A DNA stretch of 64,000 nt from Rhodopirellula baltica SH 1 (GCF_000196115.1 NC_005027.1:6010001-6074000); one strand, 5' to 3'. Positions 34,781 through 46,145 are shown, numbered from the stretch's first letter. The notes: generated by a model from the letters alone, not told the origin. A program made the numbers and translations.

Positions 34781-35629
34781 ATGTGTGATCAGGATCATTT
34801 CGAAGAAGATCTAAAGAAGTATTCGCGTCGTGACATGGGGACGTTTGCCGCGGCCGGAATCGGTGCCGCGATGATGCTTTCTCGAGTCGCCAACGCAGCT
34901 GAAGTCAGCGAGCAGGATGTGGAAATCGAAACTCCCGACGGCAAGTGTGATGCCTACTTCGTATCACCATCGGCGGGAACGCATGCTGCGGTTTTGATTT
35001 GGCCCGACATCTTTGGTTTGCGATCCGCGTTTCGGCAAATGGGGAAACGTTTGGCTGAGTCCGGGTACAGCGTTTTGGTAGTCAATCCTTTTTATCGCCA
35101 GCAGAAAGCACCGACCGCCGCCAACGGAGCGAACACTTCGATTGCGGATGTTCGGCCATTGGCTCGTTCATTGACCCCCGAGACCCACACAACGGACGCA
35201 AAAGCGTTTGTGGCTTGGTTGGACAAGCAATCACAGGTGGACACGAGCAAGCCTATTGGAACGACCGGCTATTGCATGGGAGGCCCTATCGTCTTCCGAA
35301 CCGCGGCTGCGGTTCCCGATCGCATCGGTGCGGCGGCAACGTTTCATGGTGGCGGATTGGTGTCTGACGGGGACGATAGCCCACACCGATTGATCCCAAA
35401 GATGAAAGCGGATTTTTTGATCGCAATCGCCGAGAATGATGACCAACGCGATCCCGAGGCGAAGTCGGTATTGAAGGAATCGTTTGACGAAGCGGACCTG
35501 GATTCTGAGATCGAAGTGTACCCCGCCGGGCATGGTTGGTGTCCGCCTGACACTCGTGTCCATAATCCCGAGCAAGCAGAGAAAGCTTGGAGTCGGATGC
35601 TCGCCTTGTTTGAAAACGCTCTGGTTTGA
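34781..35629 (+). CDS. Dienelactone hydrolase family protein with Tat-type signal
   Basis: 282 aa from the ATG at 34781. SRRDMGTFAAAGIGAAMML at ~residues 15-33 is a Tat-like leader ending near ANA. The alpha/beta-hydrolase core has WPDIFGLRSAFRQMG, the nucleophile elbow GYCMGG (Cys near 167), the acid region AENDDQRDP and the catalytic His in YPAGHGWCPPD. Cys rather than Ser is the dienelactone hydrolase hallmark. The substrate is unknown, and export separates it from classic chlorocatechol degradation. Monocistronic between the PQQ protein and an arsenate reductase-like gene. Confidence 0.9.
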   Translation: MCDQDHFEEDLKKYSRRDMGTFAAAGIGAAMMLSRVANAAEVSEQDVEIETPDGKCDAYFVSPSAGTHAAVLIWPDIFGLRSAFRQMGKRLAESGYSVLVVNPFYRQQKAPTAANGANTSIADVRPLARSLTPETHTTDAKAFVAWLDKQSQVDTSKPIGTTGYCMGGPIVFRTAAAVPDRIGAAATFHGGGLVSDGDDSPHRLIPKMKADFLIAIAENDDQRDPEAKSVLKESFDEADLDSEIEVYPAGHGWCPPDTRVHNPEQAEKAWSRMLALFENALV

Positions 35630-35780
35630 GGATCGCCCGTTTGGCGAAGGTGGGCTGTTGACGACGTAATCGCGGACCCATATCGTTAATCGTCGTTGAG
35701 CGATGGGTGCGTCTGGTATCCGCGATTTTGTGTCTGGCGTTTGAACGTGCGCTAGTCTTCGTCAATCCTTGAGAGTGATC

Positions 35781-36419
35781 ATGAGTGAGTTGAACACCAT
35801 CGGTTTGTTCCCATCCTTGAGCACCTTTGTGGAACAGCGCCGAGGCGAGTTGGATTTGATTTCCGAAGAACGCCAAGACGACTTGAAGCAATTGGCGGGC
35901 TACGTTCGTGGTGAGATTCAGAAGTCTCGCCCGGTGCAGTTGACGTTCATCTGCACACATAATTCACGCCGCAGTCACTTGACGCAAATCTGGGCCAAGG
36001 TGGCCGCGGATTTGTTTGGGCTGCAGAGTGTTCAAACATTCTCCGGCGGAACGGAAGCGACGGCGATGAATCCGCGAATCGTTGCTTCGTTGAAAAGAGT
36101 TGGGTTTGAAGTCGACGTGAAGACGGAAGACGGGAGCAACCCAACTTATGCGGTTCGTTACTCCGAGCAGGCTGAACCATTGTTGTGCTTCTCAAAGGTT
36201 TACAACGAGTCACCCAATCCGGCGGGGCAATTCGCGGCGGTGATGACTTGTTCAAGTGCCGATCAAGCTTGCCCGATTGTTCCCGGATGCGATCTGCGGT
36301 TGCCGATCCGCTACGAGGATCCCAAGGTGTCCGATGACACGCCTCGGGAAGCCGAAATTTACGATGAGCGATGCCGACAAATCGCGAGAGAAATGATCCA
36401 CGCGATGTCGTTGGTGTAA
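35781..36419 (+). CDS. Arsenate reductase-like LMW phosphatase-fold protein (thioredoxin-coupled type)
   Basis: 212 aa from the ATG at 35781, with GAGAG upstream. An N-terminal helical extension of ~50 residues precedes the low-molecular-weight phosphatase fold. The P-loop is C58-T-H-N-S-R-R64-S. The redox pair typical of Staphylococcus-type ArsC is present as C157-x6-C164 (CSSADQACP), followed by LPIRYEDPK and YDERCRQIAREM, as in that family. This argues for a reductase working through a Cys relay and thioredoxin rather than a plain tyrosine phosphatase. A second, unrelated glutaredoxin-type ArsC is encoded at 46146-46496. No arsenite pump gene is adjacent, so the substrate remains open. Confidence 0.82.
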   Translation: MSELNTIGLFPSLSTFVEQRRGELDLISEERQDDLKQLAGYVRGEIQKSRPVQLTFICTHNSRRSHLTQIWAKVAADLFGLQSVQTFSGGTEATAMNPRIVASLKRVGFEVDVKTEDGSNPTYAVRYSEQAEPLLCFSKVYNESPNPAGQFAAVMTCSSADQACPIVPGCDLRLPIRYEDPKVSDDTPREAEIYDERCRQIAREMIHAMSLV

Positions 36420-36861
36420 GGCTTCGGCGTCGATCAATCAGTTGATTCGCGTTCGGCGATTTGCGCAGGAACGGTCGGGAGATAGGTACCCACACTTCTT
36501 CGCCGCTCATTGCGCAAGCATTCATTGTTGACCCGGCGGTTCGTGTTCGGCCGCTGGCGAGAAGATTGTGCTCAGCAGTGAAACCATCTCCGGAGAAGCT
36601 TCATCTTCGCGGTTCATCCGTCACGCTCAATGTTGTCGGTTGGATGATGCACCCATCGCCGACTTCTGCGCGGCAATCTGCGGTCGCCCGTACTTGAATC
36701 GATGCGGCAGCGTGTCTGAAAGCATTGCCACATCGAGACTTGCGTTCATTCAGGGCACGCGCTTTGCGGGACAACCCCGTAGCCGGACATATACAGTGCG
36801 ACGCCATGAGAAAGTGGCGACCACTTATGTGAACCGAACAGACTGACCGAAAGCAACCCAA
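36420..36861. other. Intergenic region upstream of the Old Yellow Enzyme gene
   Basis: 442 bases without a convincing gene. Frames at 36461-36697 and 36568-36846 have no family resemblance. A 15-bp palindrome at 36812-36826 is listed separately. The promoter of the OYE/alcohol dehydrogenase pair is expected near the 3' end of this stretch. Confidence 0.4.
36812..36826. promoter_or_regulatory. Candidate operator ahead of the Old Yellow Enzyme gene
   Basis: AAGTGG-CGA-CCACTT, perfect 6-bp arms, ending 35 bases before the ATG at 36862. Many ene-reductase genes are controlled by TetR, MarR or HxlR repressors at such palindromes, but no regulator gene is next to it here. Confidence 0.35.
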
Positions 36862-38019
36862 ATGGCTTCCAACAATATGAACGCTCCCGCATCGAATTCC
36901 TCCAAGTCCGCGTTGTTCCAACCACTGGAGATCGGTGGACTGACGCTACGCAATCGCATCGTGATGGCTCCGCTGACACGAGCGCGTGCCGGAGTGGAAC
37001 GCATGGCCAATGAAATGATGGCCGAGTACTACACACAACGAGCTTCCGCCGGTTTGATCATCAGCGAAGCGACCGTCGTATCTGAACAAGGGATCGGTTG
37101 GCCTCAATCGCCGGGCATCTACACCGATGAAATGGCCGAAAGTTGGAAGGTCGTGGTCGACTCGGTTCATCAAGCCGGCGGCCGTATCTTTCTGCAGTTG
37201 TGGCACACCGGACGTGCATCGCACAGTGATTTCCACGATGGCGAACTGCCGGTCGCACCATCGGCAATCGCCATCGAAGGTGACGGAGTGCACACCCCGT
37301 CGGGAAAGAAGCCTTACGAGGTGCCACGTGCTCTTGAAACGAGCGAACTGCCCGGCATCGTGGAGGACTATCGCAAGGCCGCCGAACGCGCCAAGTCGGC
37401 AGGCTTCGATGGCGTAGAAGTTCACTCCGCCAACGGCTATCTGTTGGACGAATTCTTGCAATCCAAATCCAATCACCGCGAAGATCAATACGGCGGCAGC
37501 ATCGAGAATCGTTATCGGCTACTGGGCGAAGTCGTTGATGCGGTCACGAGCGTTTGGTCCAGCGATCGTGTTGGTGTTCGGCTGGCTCCCAATGGTTCGT
37601 TCAATGACATGGGGTCGCCGGATTACATCGAGCAGTTCACCTATGTCGCTCGTCAACTCGACCAGTACGGCCTCGCGTACTTGCACGTGATGGATGGCAC
37701 CGGGTTTGGTTTTCACGAACTTGGACCCGCGATGACGCTTGCTGATTTCCGGAAGGTATTCAGTGGTACGTTGATGGGCAACGTTGGCTACACGCGGGAG
37801 TCTGCGGAAGAGGCGATTGTGGACGGAGCAGCGGATCTCATTGCCTTTGGCCGTCCTTTTATCAGCAACCCAGATCTGGTGGAGCGTTTTGAAAACGGGT
37901 GGCCTCTTGCGGAGATGGCCGACATGTCCGTTTGGTACTCACATGACGCGGAAGGCTACACCGATTTTCCAACCTACCAAGCGGAATCGAAACAGCCCGA
38001 GTCCTGCGGAGTCGAGTAG
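36862..38019 (+). CDS. Old Yellow Enzyme family ene-reductase (NemA-like)
   Basis: 385 aa. The FMN-dependent TIM barrel is full length: NRIVMAPLTRARAG near the start, QLWHTGRASH with the FMN/substrate region, AGFDGVEVHSANGYLLDEFLQSKSNHREDQYGGS with the catalytic HxxN (HSAN), RVGVRLAPNG, and ADLIAFGRPFISNPDL at the end. It reduces activated C=C bonds of enals, enones, maleimides or nitro compounds with NAD(P)H. A zinc alcohol dehydrogenase gene follows 75 bp downstream on the same strand, so the two probably act in reactive-carbonyl detoxification. A palindrome precedes the gene. Confidence 0.94.
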   Translation: MASNNMNAPASNSSKSALFQPLEIGGLTLRNRIVMAPLTRARAGVERMANEMMAEYYTQRASAGLIISEATVVSEQGIGWPQSPGIYTDEMAESWKVVVDSVHQAGGRIFLQLWHTGRASHSDFHDGELPVAPSAIAIEGDGVHTPSGKKPYEVPRALETSELPGIVEDYRKAAERAKSAGFDGVEVHSANGYLLDEFLQSKSNHREDQYGGSIENRYRLLGEVVDAVTSVWSSDRVGVRLAPNGSFNDMGSPDYIEQFTYVARQLDQYGLAYLHVMDGTGFGFHELGPAMTLADFRKVFSGTLMGNVGYTRESAEEAIVDGAADLIAFGRPFISNPDLVERFENGWPLAEMADMSVWYSHDAEGYTDFPTYQAESKQPESCGVE

Positions 38020-38094
38020 GAATTACCGAAGCTTCCGCTAAGCGTCGTCGTTGACTTGCACGCAATCCCCAATCCCTTTTGAAGAAAGATTCCA

Positions 38095-39105
38095 ATGAAG
38101 ACCGTCCATGCCTACGCCGTGAAAGAATCCAAAGGAACCTTTGAAGAGTTCGAGTATGAACTTGATCATATCGGTGCCAACGAGGTCGACATCGATGTCG
38201 AGTCATGCGGGATCTGCCACAGTGATATCAGCATGGTCGACAACGATTGGGAGATGAGCCAATACCCACTCGTTCCAGGGCATGAAGTGATCGGCAAAGT
38301 TTCGTCGGTGGGCGATCACGTTACACATTTGTCAGTGGGTGACCGCGTGGGTTTGGGATGGCATGCGGGATATTGCATGGTATGTGACCAGTGCATGAGC
38401 GGTGATCACAATCTTTGCAACGATGCTCAAGCAACGATTGGCGGACGTCACGGCGGATTCGCGGATACCGTTCGGGCTCAATCAGCCAGCGTTGTGAAGA
38501 TTCCTGATTCGTTGAATGCCAAGGAAGCAGGACCCCTGTTGTGCGGAGGAATCACGGTTTTCAATCCCTTTGTTCAATTGGATCTTTCACCGACCTCTTC
38601 CGTCGGCGTGATCGGGATCGGTGGACTCGGACACCTCGCCCTCAAGTTTGCAAATGCTTGGGGATGTGAAGTCACCGCTTTCACATCCGAGTCGAAGGAA
38701 GAAGAAGCTTTGGAGATGGGGGCGCACCACACAATCAATTCGCGCGACATGGACGCGATTAAGAACACCGATCTGCGTTTTGACTTGGTGATTTCCACCA
38801 TCAACGTGCCGTTGGATTGGAACGCGGTCCTCGGAACCCTAAAAACTCATGGCCGTTTGCACATGGTCGGTGCACTCACGGAGCCGATGGAGATTGGATT
38901 GCTGCCGCACATGCTCTTCAACCAGCTGACGTTGGGAGCATCACCAGTGGGACCACCGGTCATTATCCGGCGAATGTTGGATTTTGCCGCCCGCCACCAG
39001 ATCGCTCCCGTGACCGAGCATTATCCGATGAGCAAAGTCAACGACGCGTTCGAACGTTTACGCAGCGGTGACGCTCGCTACCGAATCATCTTGGATCGCG
39101 ACTGA
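38095..39105 (+). CDS. Zinc-dependent NAD(P) alcohol dehydrogenase (YahK/cinnamyl type)
   Basis: 336 aa. Catalytic zinc ligands are in [15 protein letters not shown] (Cys) and PGHEVIGKV (His-Glu). The structural zinc lobe is [13 protein letters not shown] with its neighbouring Cys in YCMVCDQC. The Rossmann motif [17 protein letters not shown] and the segment [12 protein letters not shown] are as in YahK/AdhC-type aldehyde reductases. NADPH preference is usual for the group but is not proved here. GAAGAAAG precedes the ATG. It is probably co-transcribed with the upstream ene-reductase and reduces aldehydes. Confidence 0.93.
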   Translation: MKTVHAYAVKESKGTFEEFEYELDHIGANEVDIDVESCGICHSDISMVDNDWEMSQYPLVPGHEVIGKVSSVGDHVTHLSVGDRVGLGWHAGYCMVCDQCMSGDHNLCNDAQATIGGRHGGFADTVRAQSASVVKIPDSLNAKEAGPLLCGGITVFNPFVQLDLSPTSSVGVIGIGGLGHLALKFANAWGCEVTAFTSESKEEEALEMGAHHTINSRDMDAIKNTDLRFDLVISTINVPLDWNAVLGTLKTHGRLHMVGALTEPMEIGLLPHMLFNQLTLGASPVGPPVIIRRMLDFAARHQIAPVTEHYPMSKVNDAFERLRSGDARYRIILDRD

Positions 39106-39158
39106 AGCGAGGCGTCGTGATGACACTTCGCTGATTGATCAAAGAGTGGCTGTCGCAA

Positions 39159-42100
39159 TCATTCTGTATCTGGCGTGAACGTCTTTTGGATGTCTTCGAG
39201 GATCAGGTACAAGCATGGTACCAGCACGAGAATGATCGCCGTCGCGAAGAGAATGCCAAAACCGAGCGAGATCGCCATCGGGATGATGTATTGAGCTTGC
39301 AGGGAGTCTTCGAAAATCAACGGCATCAAACCGCCGAAGGTTGTCAGGGTGGTCAATAAGATCGGACGGAATCGACGCAATCCGGCTTGTGAAATGGCAT
39401 CAAAGGCGGACTGGTTTTTTCGGTGACGGTTCGCATAGTCAATCATGATCAGGGAGTCATTGATGACAACGCCCGACAAAGCAATCACGCCCATCAAGCT
39501 GACCAGCGACAGGTCGTAACCGAGCATGATGTGACCGATGATTGCGCCCACGACGCCGAAGGGGATGGCGACCAAAACAATCAGTGGTTGCACATAGCCT
39601 TTGAATGCGATGGCGAGCAGCGAATAGATGACCGCGAGTGCCAAGCCGAACGATCCCCAGAGTGACGCCGTGGCCTGTCGCATTTCCGCGTCACTGCCTT
39701 CAAAGCTCCATGTGATCCCCGGGAAGTCCTCGCGAAGCTTTGGAAGTTCCGAATTTTGCAAGGCTTCGATGACTTGAGTGGCAGCGCGTTTGGGTTCGAC
39801 ATCCATTGAGACACTGATCGTTCGTCGGCCGTCGCGACGATTGATGGATCGAAACGCCAGTGTTTCTTCCACCTCGGCAACGTCCAATAACGGAACCTCG
39901 GCCCCGCTCGGCGTGCGAATGATCAAATCTTCCAAGCTATGAATGTCTTCACGCTGTTCTTCGGGAAGTTTGACTCGGACTTCGGTCTCGTTGGTTCCAC
40001 GAATCAGCCGAAGCGCCAACGATCCAAAGAACGCACCTCGTAGTTGCTCACCCAGTTCTTCATCGGTCAAGCCAAGCGAACGCCCCTCCGGTCGAAGTCG
40101 GAAATCGTACTGAGTCTTTCCTTTGTTGTAGTTGTCGTTGACATCCCGAGCGTTGGAATACAGCTTGACGCGATCAACGAACGCGGTGGCGGCTTGCTCC
40201 AGCACGTCAATGTCGCTGTGGCTGAGGTCGATGCTGATGTCACGACGGTGACCGCCCGGCCCTCGTTCAGCTTCAAATGTGACTTGATTGACGCCTGGCA
40301 AATCGCCGATGTGCTCACGCCACAAATCGATGACTTCGTTAGCCGTCATGTCTCGTTGATCCGGTGGTTTCATCACGATTTCCACGTCAATGAAACTCTG
40401 GCCACGAACATTGGTTTTGATCCCTTCGGCAACCTCGTAAAGGTTGTGTTCTTCAAACATCTTGATGCTGGCCTTCGTCACCGTGTCCGCAATTTTCGCG
40501 GCTTGAGCCTGGGTCGTGCCAACTGGCATCCGCACACCGGCTTCGATTTCATCGGCTGAGACTTCCGGCATCAGGATCAATCCCATGTGTGCACTGGTCG
40601 CATAGCCTCCGATGACAACGAACAACGCGAGAGCCAAAGAGGCGGTCACGTATCGATGCCGAAGGCTGAGGATCAGGACGGGACGATAAAAGAACTCCAC
40701 CAAACGGTTGAATCCCTGGCTGAATCGTTGCTGCAAATGATGCAAACGTGCACCGATGCTGTTGGGATCTCGACCCGCGTCGCGAGCATGGGCCAAGTGA
40801 GCCGGAAGAATGAACAGGGATTCGACCAACGACAATGCCAAAACGATGATCACAACGACTGGCAACGGTCCCCAGAACTTGCCTGTTTCGCCGGGGATGA
40901 ACAACAGCGGAACAAACGCGACGATATTTGTCAGGATGCTGAACGTTACTGGTCCCGAGACTTCTTTGGTGCCTTCGACGGCGGCGGCCTCGTGATCCTT
41001 GAGTGTCTGTCGTTTCTCGTAAACGTTTTCTCCCACGACCACCGCGTCATCGACCACGATGCCCAGCACGACAAGAAAACCAAACAACGAGATCATGTTG
41101 ATGCTGACGCCGGCGGCGGGCAACAGCAGCACACCGCCGATGAAAGAAACCGCCATTCCCATCATCACCCAGAATGCCAAGCGGAATTCGAGGAACAAGG
41201 AAAGAATCACGAGCACGATGACCACCGCCATCGCAGCATTCTCGGCGACCAACATCAGACGTCGGCGGAATTCTTCGGCGTTGTTGCTGTCAATTCTCCA
41301 CTTCACGCCTGGTGGAAGAGCCGTTTCGAATTCCTCCATCGTCTCTTGGACCGCTTCGGCCACATCCATCGGTGATTGAGAACCGACGCGATAGATGTCG
41401 AGTTCGACCGAGGGCGTTTGGCTGAATTGCGAATGGAAACCGACTTCTTCGAATCCGTCGCGAATGGTAGCGATGTCGCCAAGCGTCACCATTGGGCCAT
41501 CACGCCCGGCCACAATTTCGATGCCGGCAAACTCTTCGGCCCACTGTTTTCGAGCTTTGACACGGAGCAGGATTTCGCCGGCGGTCGTTTGCACGGAACC
41601 GGCCGCAACATCTTGGCTGGACGTGCGAATGATTTCCGCAACGTCGGGAAGAGTCAGCCCATACTCTCGCAAGCGTTGACGTGGGATTTCGACATGCGTG
41701 ACGTAGGCTGGAACTCGACGCAATTCGACTTGCGTGATTTGTTCTTTGGATTGCAGTTGATCACGAAGTTGCTCGGCCAGTTTTCGCAATGCCCAAACGT
41801 CGATCGGACCATAAATCGCGACCTGCATCACTTCTTGTTGACGAGACTGCAACCGGACTTCGGGTTGTTCGATTTGATCCGGGAAGGTGCGAATCCGGCT
41901 GACTGCTTGGTCAACGTCTTGCAGCACCTTCATCCGGTCTTCGCCGCCGACCAATTCGATCAGAAGTTCACCACGGCCTTCGCGAGCTTCGCTGGTGACT
42001 TCTCGAATGCCTTCGACGCCGCGAACGGCCTCTTCGATCGGACGCAGGATGCCCTGTTCAACTTCTTCCGGGGCGGCACCCGGGTATCCAACGGCGACCT

Positions 42101-42266
42101 CAACGATGTCGAGTTGAAACTGGGGGAAGACTTCTTTTTGAATCGCAAACGCCGACCAGATGCCTCCACCGAGCAGCAGCAACATCAGCAAGTTGGCCGC
42201 AATGGAATTACGAGCCATCCATGCGATGGGGCCACCTTCGGGAACCATCTTGCTCAACGAAGTCAC
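39159..42266 (-). CDS. RND-family efflux transporter, inner-membrane permease
   Basis: 1035 aa, GTG start at 42266 that overlaps the adaptor stop by four bases (GTGA). The size and 12-helix layout fit HAE1/AcrB-type pumps: helix 1 [16 protein letters not shown], a long periplasmic loop with [24 protein letters not shown], helix 4 with [16 protein letters not shown] (the proton-relay Asp pair), a second periplasmic loop, and helices ending in [24 protein letters not shown]. It exports hydrophobic compounds or drugs in exchange for protons. It is the last gene of an outer-membrane factor/adaptor/permease operon in which all junctions overlap. Substrate not inferable. Confidence 0.94.
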   Translation of the reverse strand: MTSLSKMVPEGGPIAWMARNSIAANLLMLLLLGGGIWSAFAIQKEVFPQFQLDIVEVAVGYPGAAPEEVEQGILRPIEEAVRGVEGIREVTSEAREGRGELLIELVGGEDRMKVLQDVDQAVSRIRTFPDQIEQPEVRLQSRQQEVMQVAIYGPIDVWALRKLAEQLRDQLQSKEQITQVELRRVPAYVTHVEIPRQRLREYGLTLPDVAEIIRTSSQDVAAGSVQTTAGEILLRVKARKQWAEEFAGIEIVAGRDGPMVTLGDIATIRDGFEEVGFHSQFSQTPSVELDIYRVGSQSPMDVAEAVQETMEEFETALPPGVKWRIDSNNAEEFRRRLMLVAENAAMAVVIVLVILSLFLEFRLAFWVMMGMAVSFIGGVLLLPAAGVSINMISLFGFLVVLGIVVDDAVVVGENVYEKRQTLKDHEAAAVEGTKEVSGPVTFSILTNIVAFVPLLFIPGETGKFWGPLPVVVIIVLALSLVESLFILPAHLAHARDAGRDPNSIGARLHHLQQRFSQGFNRLVEFFYRPVLILSLRHRYVTASLALALFVVIGGYATSAHMGLILMPEVSADEIEAGVRMPVGTTQAQAAKIADTVTKASIKMFEEHNLYEVAEGIKTNVRGQSFIDVEIVMKPPDQRDMTANEVIDLWREHIGDLPGVNQVTFEAERGPGGHRRDISIDLSHSDIDVLEQAATAFVDRVKLYSNARDVNDNYNKGKTQYDFRLRPEGRSLGLTDEELGEQLRGAFFGSLALRLIRGTNETEVRVKLPEEQREDIHSLEDLIIRTPSGAEVPLLDVAEVEETLAFRSINRRDGRRTISVSMDVEPKRAATQVIEALQNSELPKLREDFPGITWSFEGSDAEMRQATASLWGSFGLALAVIYSLLAIAFKGYVQPLIVLVAIPFGVVGAIIGHIMLGYDLSLVSLMGVIALSGVVINDSLIMIDYANRHRKNQSAFDAISQAGLRRFRPILLTTLTTFGGLMPLIFEDSLQAQYIIPMAISLGFGILFATAIILVLVPCLYLILEDIQKTFTPDTE

Positions 42267-43525
42267 TCGGTTGTCTCCTCGGTTTCATCGGAGTCAACGG
42301 TCTCTTCGTTCGATTCTTCATCGTCCGTGATTTTTCGCAATCCAACACCATCAGCCACCGTCGCCAAGGTCGTGGTCACGATGTCTTCGCCTTCTTCAAT
42401 CCCTTCGCGGATGTAAGCGTACTCGGCGTCACGAAAGACCACCTGAGTCTCGCGAATTTCGAGTTGTTCCTCTTTCATCACCCAGACCGTGTCTTGATCT
42501 CGGACGTAATCGCGAGGCAAACGGATCACATCGTTGATCTCTTTGCCTTCAATTTGTGTTTCAATCAACGTGTCCAAAATCAACGGTGGTGCATCGGATT
42601 CTCGTCCGAGCGGATCAGCGACGGTGATCAACACACGAGCCAGCCGAGTTTGTTGGTCGAGGGTTCCGATCAGCCGAGCAACCCGGCCTTCGCGTTGGGC
42701 GTCGGGCCCCCAAGCATCTGTGTTGCGCAGGATCACCTTGGATCCTTCGGTTGATGTTCCATCTTCGCTGGTTTTGGGGAATTGAATCCATCGCAGTGTT
42801 CGAATGGGAACCGCCGCCATGATCCAGTACTCATCCACACCGATCAAACGCGCGAGCTCATCGCCCGGTCTGACTTGAGAACCGATGTTGACCGATTGCG
42901 TCAGGATTTGAGCATCGAAGGGAGCGGTGACTTCCGTTCGATCGAGGTCCAACTGAGCGCGTTCCAGCGATGCCTTTGCCGCTGCCATCTCCGCTTTGAT
43001 CGATGCGATTTGCGGTTCCCGCAATACAAGGCCGCGGTTGGTATCGTCGATGGTGTCTTGGAGCATTTCTAGCTCTTTTACCGCCAGACGTTGGCGTGCT
43101 TGTTCGATTTCCCACAACGCTTCCTTCTGCAGCAATTCACTGTTGCTGATCGAGACCGCATTTTCGAAATCCGATGGGTCGATCCGCAGCAACAGATCTC
43201 CCTTGCTGACCATGCCACCGGGAATGAATTCGGGCGAAAGCTCAACCACTTGGCCGCTGATTCGTGGGCCGAGCGTGATATCTTGGGCCGGTTCGACGGT
43301 TCCAAGCACCACCAACTGAGGCGAGTAGGTGCCTCGTTCCGCGGTGATGGTGTCCACCAAAGCGGACGATTTTCGCGTCGCGTTGACCTGCTGAGCGGTG
43401 GGTTCGGTCTTGTTGATCACGACCACCGCAGCGGCGGACGCACCTAGAATTGCCAAGCAGGTGATGGTGGTACCAAGGATGCGAAGCCAGCGCCATTTGG
43501 GTCGCTGTTTCGACGCATCACTCAT
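42263..43525 (-). CDS. RND efflux periplasmic adaptor (membrane fusion protein)
   Basis: 420 aa from the ATG at 43525. An N-terminal membrane anchor lies at ~residues 15-37 ([22 protein letters not shown]). A barrel-sandwich/lipoyl half follows ([44 protein letters not shown]), then a coiled-coil hairpin (~125-200) and a second lipoyl half ([30 protein letters not shown]), then the beta-barrel domain. The C-terminal tail is acidic ([15 protein letters not shown]). It bridges permease and outer-membrane channel. The start overlaps the outer-membrane factor stop by eight bases, and its own stop overlaps the permease start. Confidence 0.93.
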   Translation of the reverse strand: MSDASKQRPKWRWLRILGTTITCLAILGASAAAVVVINKTEPTAQQVNATRKSSALVDTITAERGTYSPQLVVLGTVEPAQDITLGPRISGQVVELSPEFIPGGMVSKGDLLLRIDPSDFENAVSISNSELLQKEALWEIEQARQRLAVKELEMLQDTIDDTNRGLVLREPQIASIKAEMAAAKASLERAQLDLDRTEVTAPFDAQILTQSVNIGSQVRPGDELARLIGVDEYWIMAAVPIRTLRWIQFPKTSEDGTSTEGSKVILRNTDAWGPDAQREGRVARLIGTLDQQTRLARVLITVADPLGRESDAPPLILDTLIETQIEGKEINDVIRLPRDYVRDQDTVWVMKEEQLEIRETQVVFRDAEYAYIREGIEEGEDIVTTTLATVADGVGLRKITDDEESNEETVDSDETEETTE

Positions 43526-44951
43526 CGACGACGGTCTCCGGGATGATTTCCACGGTGGATTCCAATAATTCAAAGTCTTGTGGACGGGTGTCAAAATCGC
43601 CTGCCAACGCCAAGTACAGCGAGACGCGAATGAGCACCAAGTCTAGTTGAGCCGAAAGCGTTTCGCGCTGCAATCTTTGCTGTGCCGTGATTGCACTGAG
43701 CACGTCCAGATATGTCGCATCGCTGATCAGGTATTGCTCTCTCAGCTGTTCGGATGACTGTCGCGCCAGTTCGACCTGATTTTCCAGGTGCTCGATTCGT
43801 TCGAGCTGGTATCGTTCTTGGGCCAACGCGTCCTCGACTTCGCTGAAAGCGTTCAGCATGGTCTGCCCATAAACATTGAACAATTCACGTTTGACTGCGG
43901 CATTCCGGTCGACTTCAGCCCGACGTTGCCCACCGTCAAACAGCGGGGCGATCATCTGTGCACCGATGGATACAAACCAATCGCGGAACAACGTTTCGGG
44001 GGATTCCGACACGTTCAGCAGCGATCCCGTGAGATTGATCCGGGGATATTGGGCACTGATCGCGGAAGCCAGGTCTCGGTCAGCAGCACGGAAGGCCAGG
44101 TAATCTCGCCGAACGTCTGGACGACGCTGCAGCAACTCCGAGGGCAGGCCCGTCGAAGGCAGAGGGGGCAATGGCGGCAGAATTGATCCGGGGTCGTATT
44201 CCGCAGCTTGAGGCATCTCGCCGAGCAACACTGCGAGTTGATGTTCCAGGACTTCGATGCGGACTTTTTCGACGACAATTTGTTCCAACGTCGCTTCGAC
44301 CAATTGTCGCTGCCGAAGCACGTCGGGGCTGCGGATCAATCCTGAGGCGAAGCGTGCTTCTTGCAACGCCAACCCCATCTCATTGTTATCAAGTTGCTCG
44401 TTGAGCAGTTTGATCTGGGCGTGGCCTTCGATCAGAGAGAACCACGTTCGAGCGATCTCCGCGGTCAGGGTCAATGCGATCGCATGGTAGTCTTCACGCG
44501 TGGCGGATGTTCGTAAGCGTTCGGCATCCACGCGGGATTCGATTTCGCCCCACAAGTCGACTTGGTATCCAGCATCCAATCCCCAAATGAAACTGGATCG
44601 ATCTCTACCAGGACCCATCGTACTGCCGTAGTCGGCAACACCATTCAGATCCGGCCAGAGGTCCGATGCTTCGCGACGTGTAACCGCTCGAGCCGCATAC
44701 AAACGTTGTAGAGCCGCGGCGAGAGTGAAGTTGCCTTGCAGTGCGACATCGATCTCTGCGTTGAGCGTTGGATCGTTGAAACTGGTCCACCAGCGGTCCG
44801 GCGGAATCACTTCACCGGGAGTCGAAAACGGCGGCGGGGTTTGCGTGCGAAAGGTCCACGTGCTGTCTGGATTGGCGCAGCCGACACCGACCAATAGCAT
44901 TGCAATGAGCCATCGGGCGGGGAGAAACCTCGCGAATCGAACCATAGACAT
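43518..44951 (-). CDS. RND efflux outer-membrane lipoprotein (TolC/NodT family)
   Basis: 477 aa from the ATG at 44951; a GTG at 45002 would add 17 residues and place the hydrophobic part too far in. The signal ends in LLVGVGC, a lipobox with the Cys near residue 25. Two repeats of the outer-membrane efflux (OEP) domain follow, with [80 protein letters not shown] and [14 protein letters not shown], all typical of NodT/CusC-like factors. It is the first gene of the pump operon. The gene for an alpha-toroid protein ends 71 bp upstream on the same strand. Confidence 0.93.
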   Translation of the reverse strand: MSMVRFARFLPARWLIAMLLVGVGCANPDSTWTFRTQTPPPFSTPGEVIPPDRWWTSFNDPTLNAEIDVALQGNFTLAAALQRLYAARAVTRREASDLWPDLNGVADYGSTMGPGRDRSSFIWGLDAGYQVDLWGEIESRVDAERLRTSATREDYHAIALTLTAEIARTWFSLIEGHAQIKLLNEQLDNNEMGLALQEARFASGLIRSPDVLRQRQLVEATLEQIVVEKVRIEVLEHQLAVLLGEMPQAAEYDPGSILPPLPPLPSTGLPSELLQRRPDVRRDYLAFRAADRDLASAISAQYPRINLTGSLLNVSESPETLFRDWFVSIGAQMIAPLFDGGQRRAEVDRNAAVKRELFNVYGQTMLNAFSEVEDALAQERYQLERIEHLENQVELARQSSEQLREQYLISDATYLDVLSAITAQQRLQRETLSAQLDLVLIRVSLYLALAGDFDTRPQDFELLESTVEIIPETVVDE

Positions 44952-45021
44952 GAAGGCCGGATTACGAGATTCGGCGGCCCGAAATCCAGTCCAATTCAAC
45001 ACTTGTTACATAGCTCGGTGG

Positions 45022-46074
45022 CTATTCGTTGTGTTTCACGCTCGTTGAATGTTTCATGCTTCTTGAAAGGGCGATGACCGCCCAAGCACTGCCCCAGTCA
45101 TTCGCGGTTGGCGTCGCCTTGCCCTTCGCGGATGCTTTTGTGCCGGGAACTTTCCATCGCCCATTGGGTTCCTGAGTCGCGAGGAGGTAGCTCACCGCGC
45201 GATCCAAAACACTCGATTCCGTTCCTGTCATTGCCAGAGCATGCAGAGCGTATCCGGTGCCCAGTGCGTCGCTGGCGTCTGCTAGTTTCCAGCCCCATCC
45301 ACCATCTTCATTTTGGTGCGCTATCAAAGCCGCCTGCCATCGTTGGGTTGATGAGTGGGACGGCGATTGTCCAGGCCGACGTCGATTCATCTCGTGAGCT
45401 AACAGCAACCGAGTGGCCAGGAATTCCGTCGACTCGGGCTCGTCGATGGAGTCGATGAACCGAATCGCGGTGGATGGATCAAACTCAACCGACTCTGTTA
45501 ACAAGGCGAGCGCCGTCCAGGCCGTCGTTGTGGCGGTGGTCTCTTTGGTTGGTCGACGTTGTGCAGGAAGTTGACCGCACGCACGCCAAGATCCGTCGGC
45601 GGCTTGTTCTTCGAGAAGGTTCTCTGCAAGACGCGACCGCCAGGCGGTCGCGTTGGGAGCACTGGATGCATTCGTCGGAGGGATCGCCAGCAAAAGTTGC
45701 GTCATCGTGTCGATGTTCGATGCCATCGTCGCCGCATGATCCAGGTCCGTCTTTTGCTCTGGTTTGACAAAGTTGACGACGTCAGTGGACCAGCGTTCCC
45801 AATCACCGAGCTGGTCGGAATCGACCATGGATTCAGTTTGTCGAGCAGCTTCGTGACTCCAAATCAGCGTCGGGATTTGATGGCATGAAACACAGCCACG
45901 TTTTTCGATCCACCGTTCGCCGGCTTGCCGAACGTATTGCAAACCACGTTGGATCGAACGCGTGGTTTCTTGCGACCCATTTGCATCCTGTGACCACGCA
46001 GGTTGGTCAGCCAACGCCACCCCACCGATCCAAATCAATGCACTCAACGCGGCGACGCGAGATTGGAGAGTCAT
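45022..46074 (-). CDS. Exported protein joining a CxxCH motif to prenyltransferase-like alpha-toroid repeats
   Basis: 350 aa. The signal peptide ends near residue 22 (VALADQ). RGCVSCHQIPT at ~residues 60-69 is a c-type haem motif, preceded by helix LQYVRQAGERWIEKR. The remainder (~75-345) contains repeats of the squalene-cyclase/prenyltransferase alpha-alpha barrel type: QAADGSWR, TAWTALALL, NEDGGWGWKLADASDALGTGYALHAL and QEPNGRWKV. The DxDD or metal-binding residues of true cyclases are not seen, so terpene cyclisation is doubtful. A periplasmic electron-transfer or binding function is a possible reading. Only one CxxCH is present, so haem attachment is plausible but unproved. It lies upstream of the RND operon on the same strand. 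Confidence 0.75.
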   Translation of the reverse strand: MTLQSRVAALSALIWIGGVALADQPAWSQDANGSQETTRSIQRGLQYVRQAGERWIEKRGCVSCHQIPTLIWSHEAARQTESMVDSDQLGDWERWSTDVVNFVKPEQKTDLDHAATMASNIDTMTQLLLAIPPTNASSAPNATAWRSRLAENLLEEQAADGSWRACGQLPAQRRPTKETTATTTAWTALALLTESVEFDPSTAIRFIDSIDEPESTEFLATRLLLAHEMNRRRPGQSPSHSSTQRWQAALIAHQNEDGGWGWKLADASDALGTGYALHALAMTGTESSVLDRAVSYLLATQEPNGRWKVPGTKASAKGKATPTANDWGSAWAVIALSRSMKHSTSVKHNE

Positions 46075-46145
46075 AGAGGGTGCCGTTGGGAAAAAGGAAC
46101 GCGGATACCGCTATCCTATCCTGATCGCATCCGTCGCGTTCCCGA

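Noticed and set aside
45022-46074. Squalene-hopene cyclase or geranylgeranyltransferase function
   Set aside because: The toroid repeats are present but the cyclase DxDD-type and metal-binding motifs are not visible, and the protein is too short.
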